From NCBI GenBank assembly GCA_002733995.1, contig NVXR01000001.1, positions 240,795-304,794 of the forward strand: a stretch of 64,000 nucleotides of DNA, in the 5' to 3' direction. The notes under the pieces are model-generated. The model was not told the DNA's origin. It made no database searches and saw nothing but the letters and a program-made list of their open reading frames with translations. Of this stretch, positions 36,105 through 45,357 are shown piece by piece. Source of the stretch: Desulfotalea sp. GTDB lineage: Bacteria > Desulfobacterota > Desulfobulbia > Desulfobulbales > Desulfocapsaceae. Positions within the stretch are counted from its first letter, which is position 1, and each line of letters begins with the position of its first letter. A program made the position numbers and the translations under genes.

Positions 36105-36305
36105 GGCTCTAAGATATTAAGGCCATAAGGTTGTAAGGCGGTAATGAGTCTGTTCTCCAGTGACATTTTCTGGGGGCGTCACGTGCTGGTATTTTTTTTA
36201 AGCCATTAAAATGAAATGGATGCACCGGTGAATATTTACAGATGATGACCGAGCTGATATTGGAGCCCTCCCTGAATAGTTACACATAACAAAATAGTTA
36301 AACCT

Positions 36306-37607
36306 ATGAAATTTACGAAATTTGGCAGAAAAATGACCTCCAATGCGGGGATTCTTTCTCTTATGGATGATCTTGGTAAGGCCAAGATTGACAACAGAGA
36401 AGATATGGTGATGATGGGGGGTGGCAATCCTGCTCAGATTCCCGAGTTTCAGGAAATTATGAGACAGGAACTGCTGGACCTGTGTAGGGATCCGTCTGAA
36501 TTTAAGCGTCTTGTTGGCAGTTATGGCTCCCCCCAAGGAGAGGCGGGGTTTCTAAAAGGTCTGGCCGATCTTTTGAGAAAAGAACAAGGCTGGGATGTTA
36601 CAAGCGAAAATATCTGTTTAACCAATGGCAGCCAAACCGCATTCTTTATGCTCTTTAATCTCTTTGGTGGAGAAATGGAGGATGGGAGTTGGAAAAAAAT
36701 CTGTCTTCCCATGGCCCCCGAATATATAGGATATGCGGATCTGGGGTTGGAGACAGGCCTCTTTGTGGCAAACAGGCCTGTCATTGACATTCTAGATGAG
36801 ACATTCTTTAAATACCGTATCGATTTTAATACCCTGCAAATAGACGATTCCATAGGCGCAATTTGTATCTCCCGGCCCACTAATCCCACGGGCAATGTGG
36901 TGACAGATGAAGAGCTAGCAAAACTTTCCGATCTGGCCCTAAAACACAATATTCCTCTCATTGTTGACAGCGCTTATGGGCTGCCTTTTCCTGGTATGAT
37001 GTATACCGACGCAACGCCGATGTGGAATGAGCAGACGATTGTCTGTCTCTCCTTGTCTAAATTGGGTCTTCCTGCCGTTCGCACAGGTATTGTCGTCGCC
37101 TCAAAAGAAATTATCCGTGGGTTGACTAGTATGAATGCCATCATGTCGCTGTCGCCCTGTAGCTTTGGCGCTCTGCTCGCCGAGAAATTGGTGACCAGCC
37201 ATAGGATAACAACTATTAGCAAAGACATGATGCAACCCTATTACAGGAAAAAGAAAGACAGGGCTGTGCAGGCGGTGAAGGAATTGTTTACAGATATTCC
37301 CTGCAGGATTCATGTACCGGAAGGTGCGATGTTTCTCTGGCTGTGGTTTGAAAATTTGCCCATATCGAGTCTTGAACTCTATGAACAACTTAAAAAAGCT
37401 GGAGTCTTAGTTGTCTCCGGGCACTATTTCTTTCCAGGTCTCGAAGAAGAGTGGAGGCATAAAGACGAATGTTTGAGGATAACCTACTCCCAGGATGATA
37501 ACGACGTGCGAAGAGGGCTAGAGATTATTGCTCAGGTTGTGGCTGGGGCGTTCGCAACAGAGAAACAGGCTTTAACAGGTCCTGGGGCTACGGGAGAACG
37601 AGGATGA
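36306..37607 (+). CDS. avtA: Valine-pyruvate aminotransferase
   Basis: Fold-type I PLP aminotransferase of the AvtA class, which converts valine and pyruvate to 2-oxoisovalerate and alanine. The 433 residues include the N-terminal substrate loop GGGNPAQIPEF near 38-48, the PLP-contact region CISRPTNPTGNVVTDE near 190-205, DSAYGLPFPG near 222-231, and the Schiff-base lysine in CLSLSKLGLP near 247. The C-terminal small domain has the conserved Arg before the end. The product suits branched-chain and alanine pools, consistent with leuA earlier in the window. Its stop overlaps the next start by 4 bases, so translation is coupled. Confidence 0.9.
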   Translation: MKFTKFGRKMTSNAGILSLMDDLGKAKIDNREDMVMMGGGNPAQIPEFQEIMRQELLDLCRDPSEFKRLVGSYGSPQGEAGFLKGLADLLRKEQGWDVTSENICLTNGSQTAFFMLFNLFGGEMEDGSWKKICLPMAPEYIGYADLGLETGLFVANRPVIDILDETFFKYRIDFNTLQIDDSIGAICISRPTNPTGNVVTDEELAKLSDLALKHNIPLIVDSAYGLPFPGMMYTDATPMWNEQTIVCLSLSKLGLPAVRTGIVVASKEIIRGLTSMNAIMSLSPCSFGALLAEKLVTSHRITTISKDMMQPYYRKKKDRAVQAVKELFTDIPCRIHVPEGAMFLWLWFENLPISSLELYEQLKKAGVLVVSGHYFFPGLEEEWRHKDECLRITYSQDDNDVRRGLEIIAQVVAGAFATEKQALTGPGATGERG

Positions 37608-39370
37608 AAAATAATATGAATGTATATGGTGCAATTGTTTTTAGCCTGCTGATCGTCTTTCCTGGATGGGCAGCAGCAGAGTGTTTACAGGGTGATTGCC
37701 TGAATGGAAAGGGGCATTACAAGTCGGCTGACGGCCGAGATTATGTCGGCGGATTTAAAGATGGGTTGCTCGAAGGTAATGGAGAACTGAAATTTGTAGA
37801 TGGAACTATCTACCAAGGAGGGTTCAGGGCAGGTAAATTCCACGGTAAGGGAGCATTGACAAACCCCGATGGTCGCAGGTATGAAGGTGACTTTGTCAAT
37901 AGTGTGATCCACGGTGACGGTACTATGATCCGGGGTGATGGTTCCCACTATATTGGTGAGTTTAGCTACGGTCGTTTCCATGGAAAAGGCATTCTGTTTT
38001 TCAAGGATGGTCGTGAATTTCAGGGTGATTTTCGAAATGATATAATTGATGGATGGGGAAAGCTCATCTATGCCGATGGCAGCTGGCATGAAGGTTGGTT
38101 TCATAACGGCAAGCCCGCAGGCCAGGGAAAACGCAAATATGTTAGCGGAGCGACATACATTGGCGAGTTTCGTGGTAAAGATCGAAATGGCTACGGTACC
38201 TATATAACGGTTGATGGGCTGACTTATGTGGGGATGTTCGTGGATGATCTCTACCAGGGAGAAGGTGCCATTTGCTATGTCGATGGTCGTAAGTACAGTG
38301 GTAACTTTGAGGCGGGAATACTCCAGGGCAATTGTATCCTCGAATACTCTGACGGCTCTAGGTACACCGGTGTGTGTGTAGACGGCCTGCCGGATGGCGC
38401 GGGGGTGTTGGAGAATCCTGATACAACAAAGTACACGGGGGAGTTTCTGGCGGGTAAGCGCGAGGGAACAGGCGAATTGAATTTTGCCGACGGGACCGTG
38501 TACAAGGGGCAGTTCCGAGCAAACAGCATGAACGGAGAAGGTACCATTGTTTATACCGATGGAAAAACCTTCACGGGGCGTTTTCTGAATGGTGAACCTC
38601 AACGGACCGGAGATGATGGTGTACCAGTTGCAATAGTTGCAACTGCAGCCGTTGCGCACCGCGCTGTCCTCCCCCCCGTCGCTGACCTTGGTAGCGCTAG
38701 CCGTATAACAGCAAAACCTCTAGCCGTGGTTGTGCCTCAGCAAAAGAGTATCCCTTTTCCGGTGACAGGTGGCGTTGTCTATGATGGCAAGGATATGACC
38801 CCCTTAACGGGTGATGCCGATATCAGTTTTCGTGATGGACGAATGTATCAGGGCCACTTTACAAAAGGCTTAATGGATGGCAAGGGTAAGCTGTTTTTCC
38901 CCAATGGAGATTCTTACACCGGAAAAATGCAGAATGGAAATATTCATGGAAAGGGAGTCTTTCGTTACAAGGATGGTCGGTCCTATGCCGGTAAACTGGT
39001 AAACGGCAAAAAACAAGGTCAAGGCGAGTTTCTCTATCCCGATTCAACGAGGTATAGGGGTGGTTTTAAAAATGATCTGTTCCACGGACGAGGTGACTAT
39101 GATTTTGCTGATGGAAGTCACTATAAAGGTGAATTTTCAAACGGTAGTTTTAATGGATTTGGTAAAATAACATATTCGGATGGCGCTTTCTATGAAGGCG
39201 AGTTCGCAGACGATTTGCCCCACGGGAAAGGGATTCTTGTTACCAAAGATGGTAACCGTTATACCGGTCAGTTTGCCTTTGGTAAGCGTAATGGTGAGGG
39301 TGTGTTGATCCAAAATGGTGGGATCTATAGAGGGATGTTTGAAAACGACCAATTCATAAAAGAGCAATGA
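37604..39370 (+). CDS. Exported MORN-repeat protein
   Basis: A 588-residue protein with a signal peptide (basic N-terminus, hydrophobic core, cleavage near AAAE at 24-27). The rest is two blocks of 23-residue MORN repeats (Y-x-G-x-F-x-x-G-x-x-x-G-x-G then an Asp-Gly turn). The first block has about 13 repeats from residue 47 to about 339. A linker of about 75 residues follows (PPVADLGSASRI region, Ala/Val/Pro-rich). The second has about 8 repeats from 415 to the end. MORN repeats form elongated beta hairpin arrays that bind lipid or proteins. Its start overlaps the avtA stop (ATGA). A late frame on the other strand covers the repeats but is an artefact. Confidence 0.85.
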   Translation: MKNNMNVYGAIVFSLLIVFPGWAAAECLQGDCLNGKGHYKSADGRDYVGGFKDGLLEGNGELKFVDGTIYQGGFRAGKFHGKGALTNPDGRRYEGDFVNSVIHGDGTMIRGDGSHYIGEFSYGRFHGKGILFFKDGREFQGDFRNDIIDGWGKLIYADGSWHEGWFHNGKPAGQGKRKYVSGATYIGEFRGKDRNGYGTYITVDGLTYVGMFVDDLYQGEGAICYVDGRKYSGNFEAGILQGNCILEYSDGSRYTGVCVDGLPDGAGVLENPDTTKYTGEFLAGKREGTGELNFADGTVYKGQFRANSMNGEGTIVYTDGKTFTGRFLNGEPQRTGDDGVPVAIVATAAVAHRAVLPPVADLGSASRITAKPLAVVVPQQKSIPFPVTGGVVYDGKDMTPLTGDADISFRDGRMYQGHFTKGLMDGKGKLFFPNGDSYTGKMQNGNIHGKGVFRYKDGRSYAGKLVNGKKQGQGEFLYPDSTRYRGGFKNDLFHGRGDYDFADGSHYKGEFSNGSFNGFGKITYSDGAFYEGEFADDLPHGKGILVTKDGNRYTGQFAFGKRNGEGVLIQNGGIYRGMFENDQFIKEQ

Positions 39371-39418
39371 GTTTTAGTTGAACAAATGTTAAAACGCGAC
39401 AAATTATAGGTATATACA

Positions 39419-39862
39419 ATGCGCTGGAGCTACAAAACTGTACATTTTGAATTGAAAAAAGAAGGTCTCTTGGGGAGTTCCTTTCTTGATGAATCAGAGA
39501 TTGAACTTTCTCTAAATGAGTATGGTAAGTCCGGTTGGGAGCTCATTTCTATGCTTGAAACTATGGATGGTTTGATCGCGGTCTTTAAACAGTCTTTGAG
39601 TCTAGAGACAGAGAGCTACTATCCCCAGGAAGAAGAGGTGTCACTCGATGAACTGTTGGCGTCAGAGCCGGAGCCAGAGTCGGAGCCGGAACCGTTCGTT
39701 GCAGCCTCTCCACCAGTGGAAGACAAGGTCGTCTATGCGGAAGAGGTTGTGCTGGTCGAAGAGTTTGATGTGGTGGAGGAGTTTGATAGAACCTTGGTCA
39801 ACGCGAAGAAAAGTACTCTAAAAGATGTGGATGCAGATGTTGGTTTGATTGTTATCGAATAG
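39419..39862 (+). CDS. DUF4177-like protein with acidic tail
   Basis: A 147-residue protein. Residues 1-60 form the DUF4177 pattern (MRWSYKTVHFELKKEG, then LNEYGKSGWELISM near 38-51), a small beta-alpha fold of unknown role. Residues 75-125 are highly acidic and Glu/Pro-rich (repeats such as EPEPESEPEP), likely disordered, and the tail ends with hydrophobic residues. It starts at an ATG 48 bases after the MORN gene; the ribosome site is weak. A strong terminator follows. It may form one transcript with avtA and the MORN gene. Confidence 0.7.
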   Translation: MRWSYKTVHFELKKEGLLGSSFLDESEIELSLNEYGKSGWELISMLETMDGLIAVFKQSLSLETESYYPQEEEVSLDELLASEPEPESEPEPFVAASPPVEDKVVYAEEVVLVEEFDVVEEFDRTLVNAKKSTLKDVDADVGLIVIE

Positions 39863-39865
39863 CGT

Positions 39866-39915
39866 AACAATCTTGTGCTCAGTATCATGTGATATCTGGG
39901 CACAAGATTGTTTTT
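39866..39915 (+). terminator. Intrinsic terminator after the DUF4177-like gene
   Basis: AACAATCTTGTGC (39866-39878) pairs with GCACAAGATTGTT (39900-39912), 13 bp, followed by a T tract. The loop is 21 bases. On the minus strand no T run follows, so it serves the plus-strand message. Confidence 0.8.
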
Positions 39916-39964
39916 ACGTCCTATGGCTGTAGTGAGCTGGGTAGAATTAACCCATTGGCCAAAG

Positions 39965-39990
39965 GCTGAACCCCATGACAAAGGTTCAGC
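39965..39990 (-). terminator. Weak terminator-like hairpin after glnS
   Basis: GCTGAACC (39965-39972) pairs with GGTTCAGC (39983-39990). On the minus strand it lies just past the glnS stop and is followed only by TTT. Probable but weak. Confidence 0.4.
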
Positions 39991-40011
39991 TTATGAGCAG
40001 CAGAGGCTGTG

Positions 40012-41697
40012 CTATTTTCTTTTTTCCCATGAGTCGCGAAGGGTAACCGTACGGTTAAAAACGAGTTTGCCATCCTTTGTTGGCGCGACAGTGTCAAGAC
40101 AGAAATAGCCCTGTCTCTCGAATTGGATGTTGTCTCCCGGTTTCATTTCTGCAAGGCTTGGTTCTGCGATTGCATGGCTGAGGACGACCTGGGAATCCGG
40201 ATTGAGTTGATCAAGAAAATCTATATCCTTGTCAGCTTCAGGGTCCTCGACCTTAAAGAGTCTGTCGTACATGTTTATGGTAACGGGGAGGCCCTTGGCT
40301 GCACTGACCCAGTGGATCGTTCCCTTCACCTTTCTGCCATCGGGTGCAGAACCGCCTTTACTCTCAGGATCATAGGTGCAGTGGATTTCAAGGATTTCAC
40401 CACTGCTCTCGTCTTTTACGTGGGAAACATACTGGACGAGGTAGCCATATCGCAGGCGAACTTCACGATCTGGTCCAAGGCGATGATATTTCTTGGGTGG
40501 TTCTTCCATGAAATCATTGCGCTCAATGTACAACTCTTTTGAGAAAGGCAGGCTTCGCACGCCTTTATCCGGGTTCTGTGGATGATTTTTCCCAACCACT
40601 TCCTCGATGAGATCATCGGGATAGTTATCGATGATAACTTTAACCGGGTCCAGAACACACATGCGGCGCTCTGCATGAACGTTGAGGTCACTACGGATTT
40701 CGTTCTCCAGAACTCCCATGCTAATGCGACTGTCGCTCTTGCCAATACCAATGGTTGCACAAAAGTTTCTTATGGAAGCCGGGGTGTATCCCCTGCGTCT
40801 TAGGCCGGAGAGTGTGAGCATTCGTGGATCGTCCCAGCCGCTGACATAGTTGCCTTCAACCATTTGCAGGAGTTTACGTTTACTCATAACAGTGTAGGTT
40901 AGATTGAGTCGCGAAAACTCAATCTGTCTCGGATGGCATGGGGTTTCAAGCGTTTCCAATACCCAATTGTAAAGAGGCCGATGGTCCTGAAACTCCAAGG
41001 TGCAAAGAGAGTGGGTGACACCTTCGAGCATATCCGAGAGACAGTGGGTGTAATCGTACATCGGGTAGATCTGCCACTGGTCTCCGGTTCGGTGATGAGT
41101 GGCTTTTAGAATACGATAAATAATAGGATCCCGCAGATTGAGATTTGGGGAAGCCATATCTATTTTTGCTCGAAGCACATGGCTTCCTTCTGCGAAGTCA
41201 CCTTTTTTCATTGCCTCAAACATTTCGAGGTTCTCTGCGACACTCCGGTTACGATATGGACTATCTTTTCCAGGTGTTGTGAGTGTGCCTCTGTACTCTC
41301 GCATTTGCTCAGGAGAGAGTTCACAAACAAAGGCCTTATTCTTTTTGATGAGGAGGATTGCCAGCTCATATAATTTGTCGAAGTAATCAGATGCATAGTG
41401 GACCTGTTTACCCCAATCAAACCCGAGCCACTTGACGTCTTCTTTGATGGAATCAACGTAGGCAATATCTTCTTTACTGGGGTTAGTATCGTCAAAACGC
41501 AGATTGCAGATGCCACCATTTTCAACGGCAACTCCAAAGTTGAGGCAAATGGATTTGGCGTGGCCTATATGCAAAAAGCCATTGGGCTCAGGGGGGAATC
41601 GTGTAACTGATTGCTCGTGCTTACCTGAACTGAGATCGCCTGCAATGATCTGGCGGATAAAATCCAAGGGTCGTTTTTCTGTCTCTGTATTTTCCAT
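40012..41697 (-). CDS. glnS: Glutaminyl-tRNA synthetase
   Basis: Charges tRNA-Gln directly. The 561 residues fit bacterial GlnRS. The HIGH motif is [13 protein letters not shown] near 36-48 (the PEPNG form separates GlnRS from GluRS, which has PSPTG), the KMSKS motif is TVMSKRKLL near 272-280, and two C-terminal beta-barrel anticodon-binding domains follow from about 340. Only a weak ribosome site is seen before the ATG. It lies 33 bases downstream of gltX on the same strand, probably one operon. Having GlnRS means the organism can charge tRNA-Gln without the amidotransferase route. Confidence 0.97.
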   Translation of the reverse strand: MENTETEKRPLDFIRQIIAGDLSSGKHEQSVTRFPPEPNGFLHIGHAKSICLNFGVAVENGGICNLRFDDTNPSKEDIAYVDSIKEDVKWLGFDWGKQVHYASDYFDKLYELAILLIKKNKAFVCELSPEQMREYRGTLTTPGKDSPYRNRSVAENLEMFEAMKKGDFAEGSHVLRAKIDMASPNLNLRDPIIYRILKATHHRTGDQWQIYPMYDYTHCLSDMLEGVTHSLCTLEFQDHRPLYNWVLETLETPCHPRQIEFSRLNLTYTVMSKRKLLQMVEGNYVSGWDDPRMLTLSGLRRRGYTPASIRNFCATIGIGKSDSRISMGVLENEIRSDLNVHAERRMCVLDPVKVIIDNYPDDLIEEVVGKNHPQNPDKGVRSLPFSKELYIERNDFMEEPPKKYHRLGPDREVRLRYGYLVQYVSHVKDESSGEILEIHCTYDPESKGGSAPDGRKVKGTIHWVSAAKGLPVTINMYDRLFKVEDPEADKDIDFLDQLNPDSQVVLSHAIAEPSLAEMKPGDNIQFERQGYFCLDTVAPTKDGKLVFNRTVTLRDSWEKRK

Positions 41698-41730
41698 GAA
41701 TGTGATGTCGCTGAAGTTTATTTCCGAAGT

Positions 41731-43209
41731 TTATGCAAAAAGTAGATGAATGTTTCTGAGTCTTGCAACAATCTTGTCCTGGCCAAGAGTAACCAAAATA
41801 TCGAACATTGATGGTCCGGCGAGTTGACCTGTAACTGCGGTACGCATTCCGTTGATGAGAATTCCTGGTTTTATGTCAAGTTCGCTGGCGAGTTCGCGGG
41901 CAACTCGTTCTGTTTCTTCAAGGTTGAAATCACTCAGTTGTTCATAACGGTTGGCAAGTTCAGGAAACCATTCTTTGAGGCTTTCATTCTTGAGGATATT
42001 CTTTTTCAATGGTTTTTCTTCCACAGTAAAATCATCGGCAAAATAGGCGCGGCCGAGGGTCGTGAAATCCTTGAGGGTATGAAAACGGTCACGAATGAGG
42101 TCTAGGGTGCTTAAATACCATTCCTCCCGGTCGCCGGCATAGCTATCATCCCACAGGTTGTCTAATTCTAATTCAACGCGTACCAGCTCTCCAAGGGCTT
42201 TGATGTCCATGGTTCGCAGGTAATGCTCGTTGAAGTATATTGCTTTAGGATCTGTGAAAAATTTAGGGTCATTCTTGCGGTAGTTAAAAATTGCACTGGA
42301 TTTATTAATTCTCTCCAGAGAGAATTGTTCGATCAGCTCTTCCTTACTGAAGAATTCTTGATCATTACCGGCGGACCAGCCAAGTAGTGCAAGGAAGTTA
42401 TTGAAAGCCCATGGAATAAATCCCTTGTCGCGGTAGAATTGTACGGCAACGATTTCACCATGGCTGCGTTTTGATATTTTTGCTTTTTTGGTATCAAGGG
42501 TTAACGGCATGTGGGCAAAAATAGGAAGCGGCGCGTCAAGGGCTTCATAGAGTAGTACCTGTTTTAAGGTGTTGGTCATATGATCTTGGCCTCTGATAAC
42601 GTGGGAAATCCGATCACGGATATCATCAACGACGTTACACAACAAATACAATGGTTTGCCATTGGAGCGGACAATGACAAAATCGTCCATTTCTTTGTAG
42701 TCGACCTGAATTCTTCCGAGTATTTCATCGTTGTAACTGTGTAGGCCTGTTCGCTCTGGAATTTTAAAACGTAAGACAAAAGGCAGGCCTGCTGCTTCCT
42801 TTTCCTTTAGTTGCTCAGCCGTTAGGCATCGGCAGGTGCGGTCGTAACCAAGGTGGCCTTTTTTAGCAAGAGCCGCTTCTCGTTTTGTTTCGAGTTCTTC
42901 TCTGGTACAGAAACACTTGTAGGCAACCCCTTTGGTCAGAAGAGTTTGTGCTGCATCGATATGGTCTTTCGCAAATTCTGTTTGAAAGTATGGTCCCTCA
43001 TCGTAGTCGATGCCAAGCCACTCCAAGCTGTCTAGAATGCCTTGGATAGACTCTTCTGTTGAGCGGTCTTCATCTGTATCTTCTATGCGGAGGATGAGTT
43101 TCCCACCATGCTTTTTTGCATAGAGCCAGTTGTAGAGTGCAGTTCTAGCTCCACCAATGTGGAGATATCCTGTCGGGCTGGGGGGGAAGCGTAGACGTGT
43201 TTCGCGCAT
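41731..43209 (-). CDS. gltX: Glutamyl-tRNA synthetase
   Basis: Charges tRNA-Glu. The 492-residue product shows the GluRS HIGH motif FPPSPTGYLHIGGA near 8-21 and KMSKS as AKISKRSHGE near 254. The CFCTREELE segment near 107-115 belongs to the zinc region of bacterial GluRS. The C-terminal helical anticodon-binding domain follows from about 320. AAAGGAG lies 6 bases before the ATG. It is the first gene of a gltX-glnS pair. Confidence 0.97.
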   Translation of the reverse strand: MRETRLRFPPSPTGYLHIGGARTALYNWLYAKKHGGKLILRIEDTDEDRSTEESIQGILDSLEWLGIDYDEGPYFQTEFAKDHIDAAQTLLTKGVAYKCFCTREELETKREAALAKKGHLGYDRTCRCLTAEQLKEKEAAGLPFVLRFKIPERTGLHSYNDEILGRIQVDYKEMDDFVIVRSNGKPLYLLCNVVDDIRDRISHVIRGQDHMTNTLKQVLLYEALDAPLPIFAHMPLTLDTKKAKISKRSHGEIVAVQFYRDKGFIPWAFNNFLALLGWSAGNDQEFFSKEELIEQFSLERINKSSAIFNYRKNDPKFFTDPKAIYFNEHYLRTMDIKALGELVRVELELDNLWDDSYAGDREEWYLSTLDLIRDRFHTLKDFTTLGRAYFADDFTVEEKPLKKNILKNESLKEWFPELANRYEQLSDFNLEETERVARELASELDIKPGILINGMRTAVTGQLAGPSMFDILVTLGQDKIVARLRNIHLLFA

Positions 43210-43571
43210 GAAAAACTCCTTTAAGCGTATTGCGAGCCCTTTTAAGGCAAAAGGTAGGTATATTTTATCGTCTTTATTCTTTGAGAGTACGCTGTGACCA
43301 CAATGTTGGCAAGTGTACTCAAGAAAAAGCGAGTTGCTGTCTTATAAGGCTATATATCTTGTTCAAACTGATAGTTCAACATTATTGGACTACTCTTTTT
43401 TGATCGTAGCCGCATTTTTTGTTCGTTCAGTTGCTACCGGGGGAGAAGTTATCTGCAATAAAACAGAGTAAGCCTTGTTTGTTGCAAATAAATACTGAAA
43501 AAAGTGGTGTCGAAGGAATTCGTCGTTGATAACGGTGATAGTTTTGTGCAACAGGTGAGAAAAATAATTTT

Positions 43572-43586
43572 ATGACTGTCAGTCAT
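43572..43586. repeat. Perfect 15-base palindrome, operator-like
   Basis: ATGACTG-T-CAGTCAT, a perfect dyad with one central base. Its size resembles TetR-family operators, but no regulator gene lies nearby. It is 363 bases upstream of gltX and 425 bases before the DUF1844 gene. Confidence 0.45.
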
Positions 43587-43716
43587 TTATCAAATAAGAG
43601 TATAACTTTTAACTAAAGTATAGCCCGTAACTGTTTATCAGTATTGCAGTGGTGTTTGCTTTGAGTCTGCTTGCAGGTACGTGCTACCAGAAGGCATGAC
43701 AATGACATTGTTGCAG

Positions 43717-43823
43717 TGCTACTCAATAGTTATACCGATATTATCGGCGATATCGGCTCGACGTACTGGCTGTAATCGTGGTTGGTATATTCAACCAGTT
43801 GCGTCTTGAGTAGCAGGTTTTTT
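43717..43823 (+). ncRNA. Candidate structured RNA ending in a terminator
   Basis: TGCTACTCAA (43717-43726) and TTGAGTAGCA (43806-43815) form a perfect 10 bp stem followed by GG and a T6 tract (43818-43823). The 79-base loop holds further stems, GATAT/ATATC and GGTTG...CAACC. No known family is recognised and no promoter was located, so the 5' end is unknown. Confidence 0.35.
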
Positions 43824-44010
43824 CTTGTTCTGGAAAGATGAAACTTGTATGCTCCGCTATTTCAAAGGCCTTGCTTAAGAGGGCGGCGGGAGACAAAAGA
43901 AGAGGGGCTACTTGACCTTTGAGTTTTGGAGCCTACCATTTGGAATAATTAGGCTCAGATCACAGGTCTGATAATATAGAATCTTTTTTGTTTACATAAG
44001 GAGTGCTGAG

Positions 44011-44340
44011 ATGGCTGACAATGCAGGAAACGATAAAGGATGTGGATGTGGAAATGGACAGGAAAAGGTGACCAAAAATGAGAATTCGTGCGCTATGCCC
44101 GAGGTTACATTTCCAGCATTAGTGATGTCCTTTAATACTTCGGCTCTATACCATTTAGGCGAAATTGCTGATCCTGAAACAGGAAAGAAAATTATCGATC
44201 TTTGCCTTGCTCGTCATGCAATCGATACACTCGTTGTCATGCAGGAGAAGACCAAAGGTAACTTGACCTCGGATGAAGAGGAGATGCTCAAAAATATTAT
44301 TTATGACATTAAGCTACGTTTTGTGAACGCCTCTAAGTAA
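44011..44340 (+). CDS. DUF1844 domain protein
   Basis: A 109-residue soluble protein. The first 30 residues are polar, with a C-G-C-G motif (about 11-15) and another Cys near 27 that might bind a metal. Residues 33-105 form the helical DUF1844 domain (FPALVMSFNTSALYHLGEI, then DTLVVMQEKTKGNLTSDE). Function unknown. AAGGAG lies 10 bases before the ATG. It is 15 bases upstream of ispE and starts the housekeeping run that continues through pth. Confidence 0.8.
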   Translation: MADNAGNDKGCGCGNGQEKVTKNENSCAMPEVTFPALVMSFNTSALYHLGEIADPETGKKIIDLCLARHAIDTLVVMQEKTKGNLTSDEEEMLKNIIYDIKLRFVNASK

Positions 44341-44355
44341 CGAGCTGTATTGATA

Positions 44356-45318
44356 ATGGTAAAAGTAAATACACAGATCCGCATGATTGCACCTGCGAAA
44401 ATTAACCTCTTTCTGCATGTTTTGGGTAAAAGGGCAGATGGCTATCATGATCTGCTTACCTGGATGCAGAAGATCGATCTCTGTGATCTTGTCGATCTTT
44501 CCATTACTGACACCCCCCTGATAGAGTGTAGCTGTGATGACGCAGATTTGCCGACGGGTAAAGATAACTTGGTGGTGCGAGCTGCCGAATGTTTTTTTCG
44601 AAAAAGTGTCATTCTTAAAGGCAAAGGCCTGAAAATACATTTGGAAAAAGTAATTCCAGTTGCCGCAGGGTTGGGTGGTGGAAGCAGCGATGCTGGTGCT
44701 GTGTTACGGGGCCTTAATTATTTGAGCGGTTTTGAGTTTAGTCGAGAACTGTTGCTTGAAATGGCAAGTTCGCTTGGGGCTGACGTACCTTTTTTCACAA
44801 TTGAAGAAAATTCGGTCATCGCAAGCGGTATTGGTGATGAGATGTATGGTGTTGATTCTCTGTGTAATTACAGTTTTGTTCTCGTGAATCCTGGGTTTTC
44901 AGTCTCTACAAAATGGGTTTTTGAAAATTTATCGTTGACAAGTGAGAAGAATAATTCTAATATACCTCGCTCTCAAAAGCGCAATGCAACTTGTCTGACA
45001 ATTGATGAAATGCATAACGATTTAGAGGATGTCACAGCGGTTAAGCATCCTGAAATTCAAGCGATGAAAGATAGCTTGTTGACACAAGGTGCATCGAAGG
45101 TTTTGATGTCTGGTAGTGGTCCGACAGTTTTCGGAATATTCCCAGATAAAAAAGGTTCGCTCGGTGCTGATTTGCAAAGTGTTGTTGCTGCTTTGTGTGA
45201 GCAATATGGAAAAAAAGTTTACGTAGTAAGAGTGTGTACTGGGGCGTCGCCAAGCGGTAAGGCACCGGGTTTTGATCCCGGCATTCGTAGGTTCGATCCC
45301 TGCCGCCCCAGCCATTAA
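44356..45318 (+). CDS. ispE: 4-diphosphocytidyl-2-C-methyl-D-erythritol kinase, frame running through a tRNA gene
   Basis: GHMP kinase of the MEP isoprenoid pathway. The 320-residue product has APAKINLFLHVLGKR near 12-26, the ATP loop IPVAAGLGGGSSDAGAVLRG near 101-120 and a late glycine-rich SGSGPTVFG near 251-259. Typical IspE ends near 285-295 residues. Here the frame has no stop before the tRNA-Gln gene and reads through all of it: the last 25 residues, from the Gly after VRVCT, are encoded by tRNA sequence, with the stop at 45316-45318. The ATG at 44356 is chosen over a TTG two codons upstream. Confidence 0.95.
   Translation: MVKVNTQIRMIAPAKINLFLHVLGKRADGYHDLLTWMQKIDLCDLVDLSITDTPLIECSCDDADLPTGKDNLVVRAAECFFRKSVILKGKGLKIHLEKVIPVAAGLGGGSSDAGAVLRGLNYLSGFEFSRELLLEMASSLGADVPFFTIEENSVIASGIGDEMYGVDSLCNYSFVLVNPGFSVSTKWVFENLSLTSEKNNSNIPRSQKRNATCLTIDEMHNDLEDVTAVKHPEIQAMKDSLLTQGASKVLMSGSGPTVFGIFPDKKGSLGADLQSVVAALCEQYGKKVYVVRVCTGASPSGKAPGFDPGIRRFDPCRPSH
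45240..45314 (+). tRNA. tRNA-Gln (anticodon UUG)
   Basis: 75 bases including an encoded CCA. The acceptor stem is TGGGGCG (45240-45246) with CGCCCCA (45304-45310), G73 is the discriminator and CCA follows (45312-45314). The anticodon arm is CCGGG-TTTTGAT-CCCGG, giving anticodon TTG. The T arm is GTAGG-TTCGATC-CCTGC with one G-U pair. The tRNA lies completely inside the 3' part of the ispE frame. The order ispE - tRNA-Gln - prs - rplY - pth is known from related bacteria; a complete nesting is unusual. Confidence 0.95.
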
Positions 45319-45357
45319 TAATATAAAATCAAGGTAGTCGAGCTTCACAATAATACG

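Larger units (their letters stand above)
43210..44010. other. 801-base gap before the DUF1844 gene
   Basis: No protein gene is supported in this, the longest gap of the window. It holds two perfect odd dyads (43572-43586 and 43699-43711) and a terminator-like inverted repeat with a long structured loop (43717-43823), each listed apart. Confidence 0.4.

Noticed and set aside
37685..38659. 324-codon antisense frame across the MORN repeats
   Set aside because: The 69-base DNA repeat keeps the opposite frame open; it has the periodicity of the repeats and no ribosome site.
43600..43823. 6S RNA in the long gap
   Set aside because: The closing stem is too short and the open central bubble typical of 6S RNA is not evident; kept only as an unassigned structured element.
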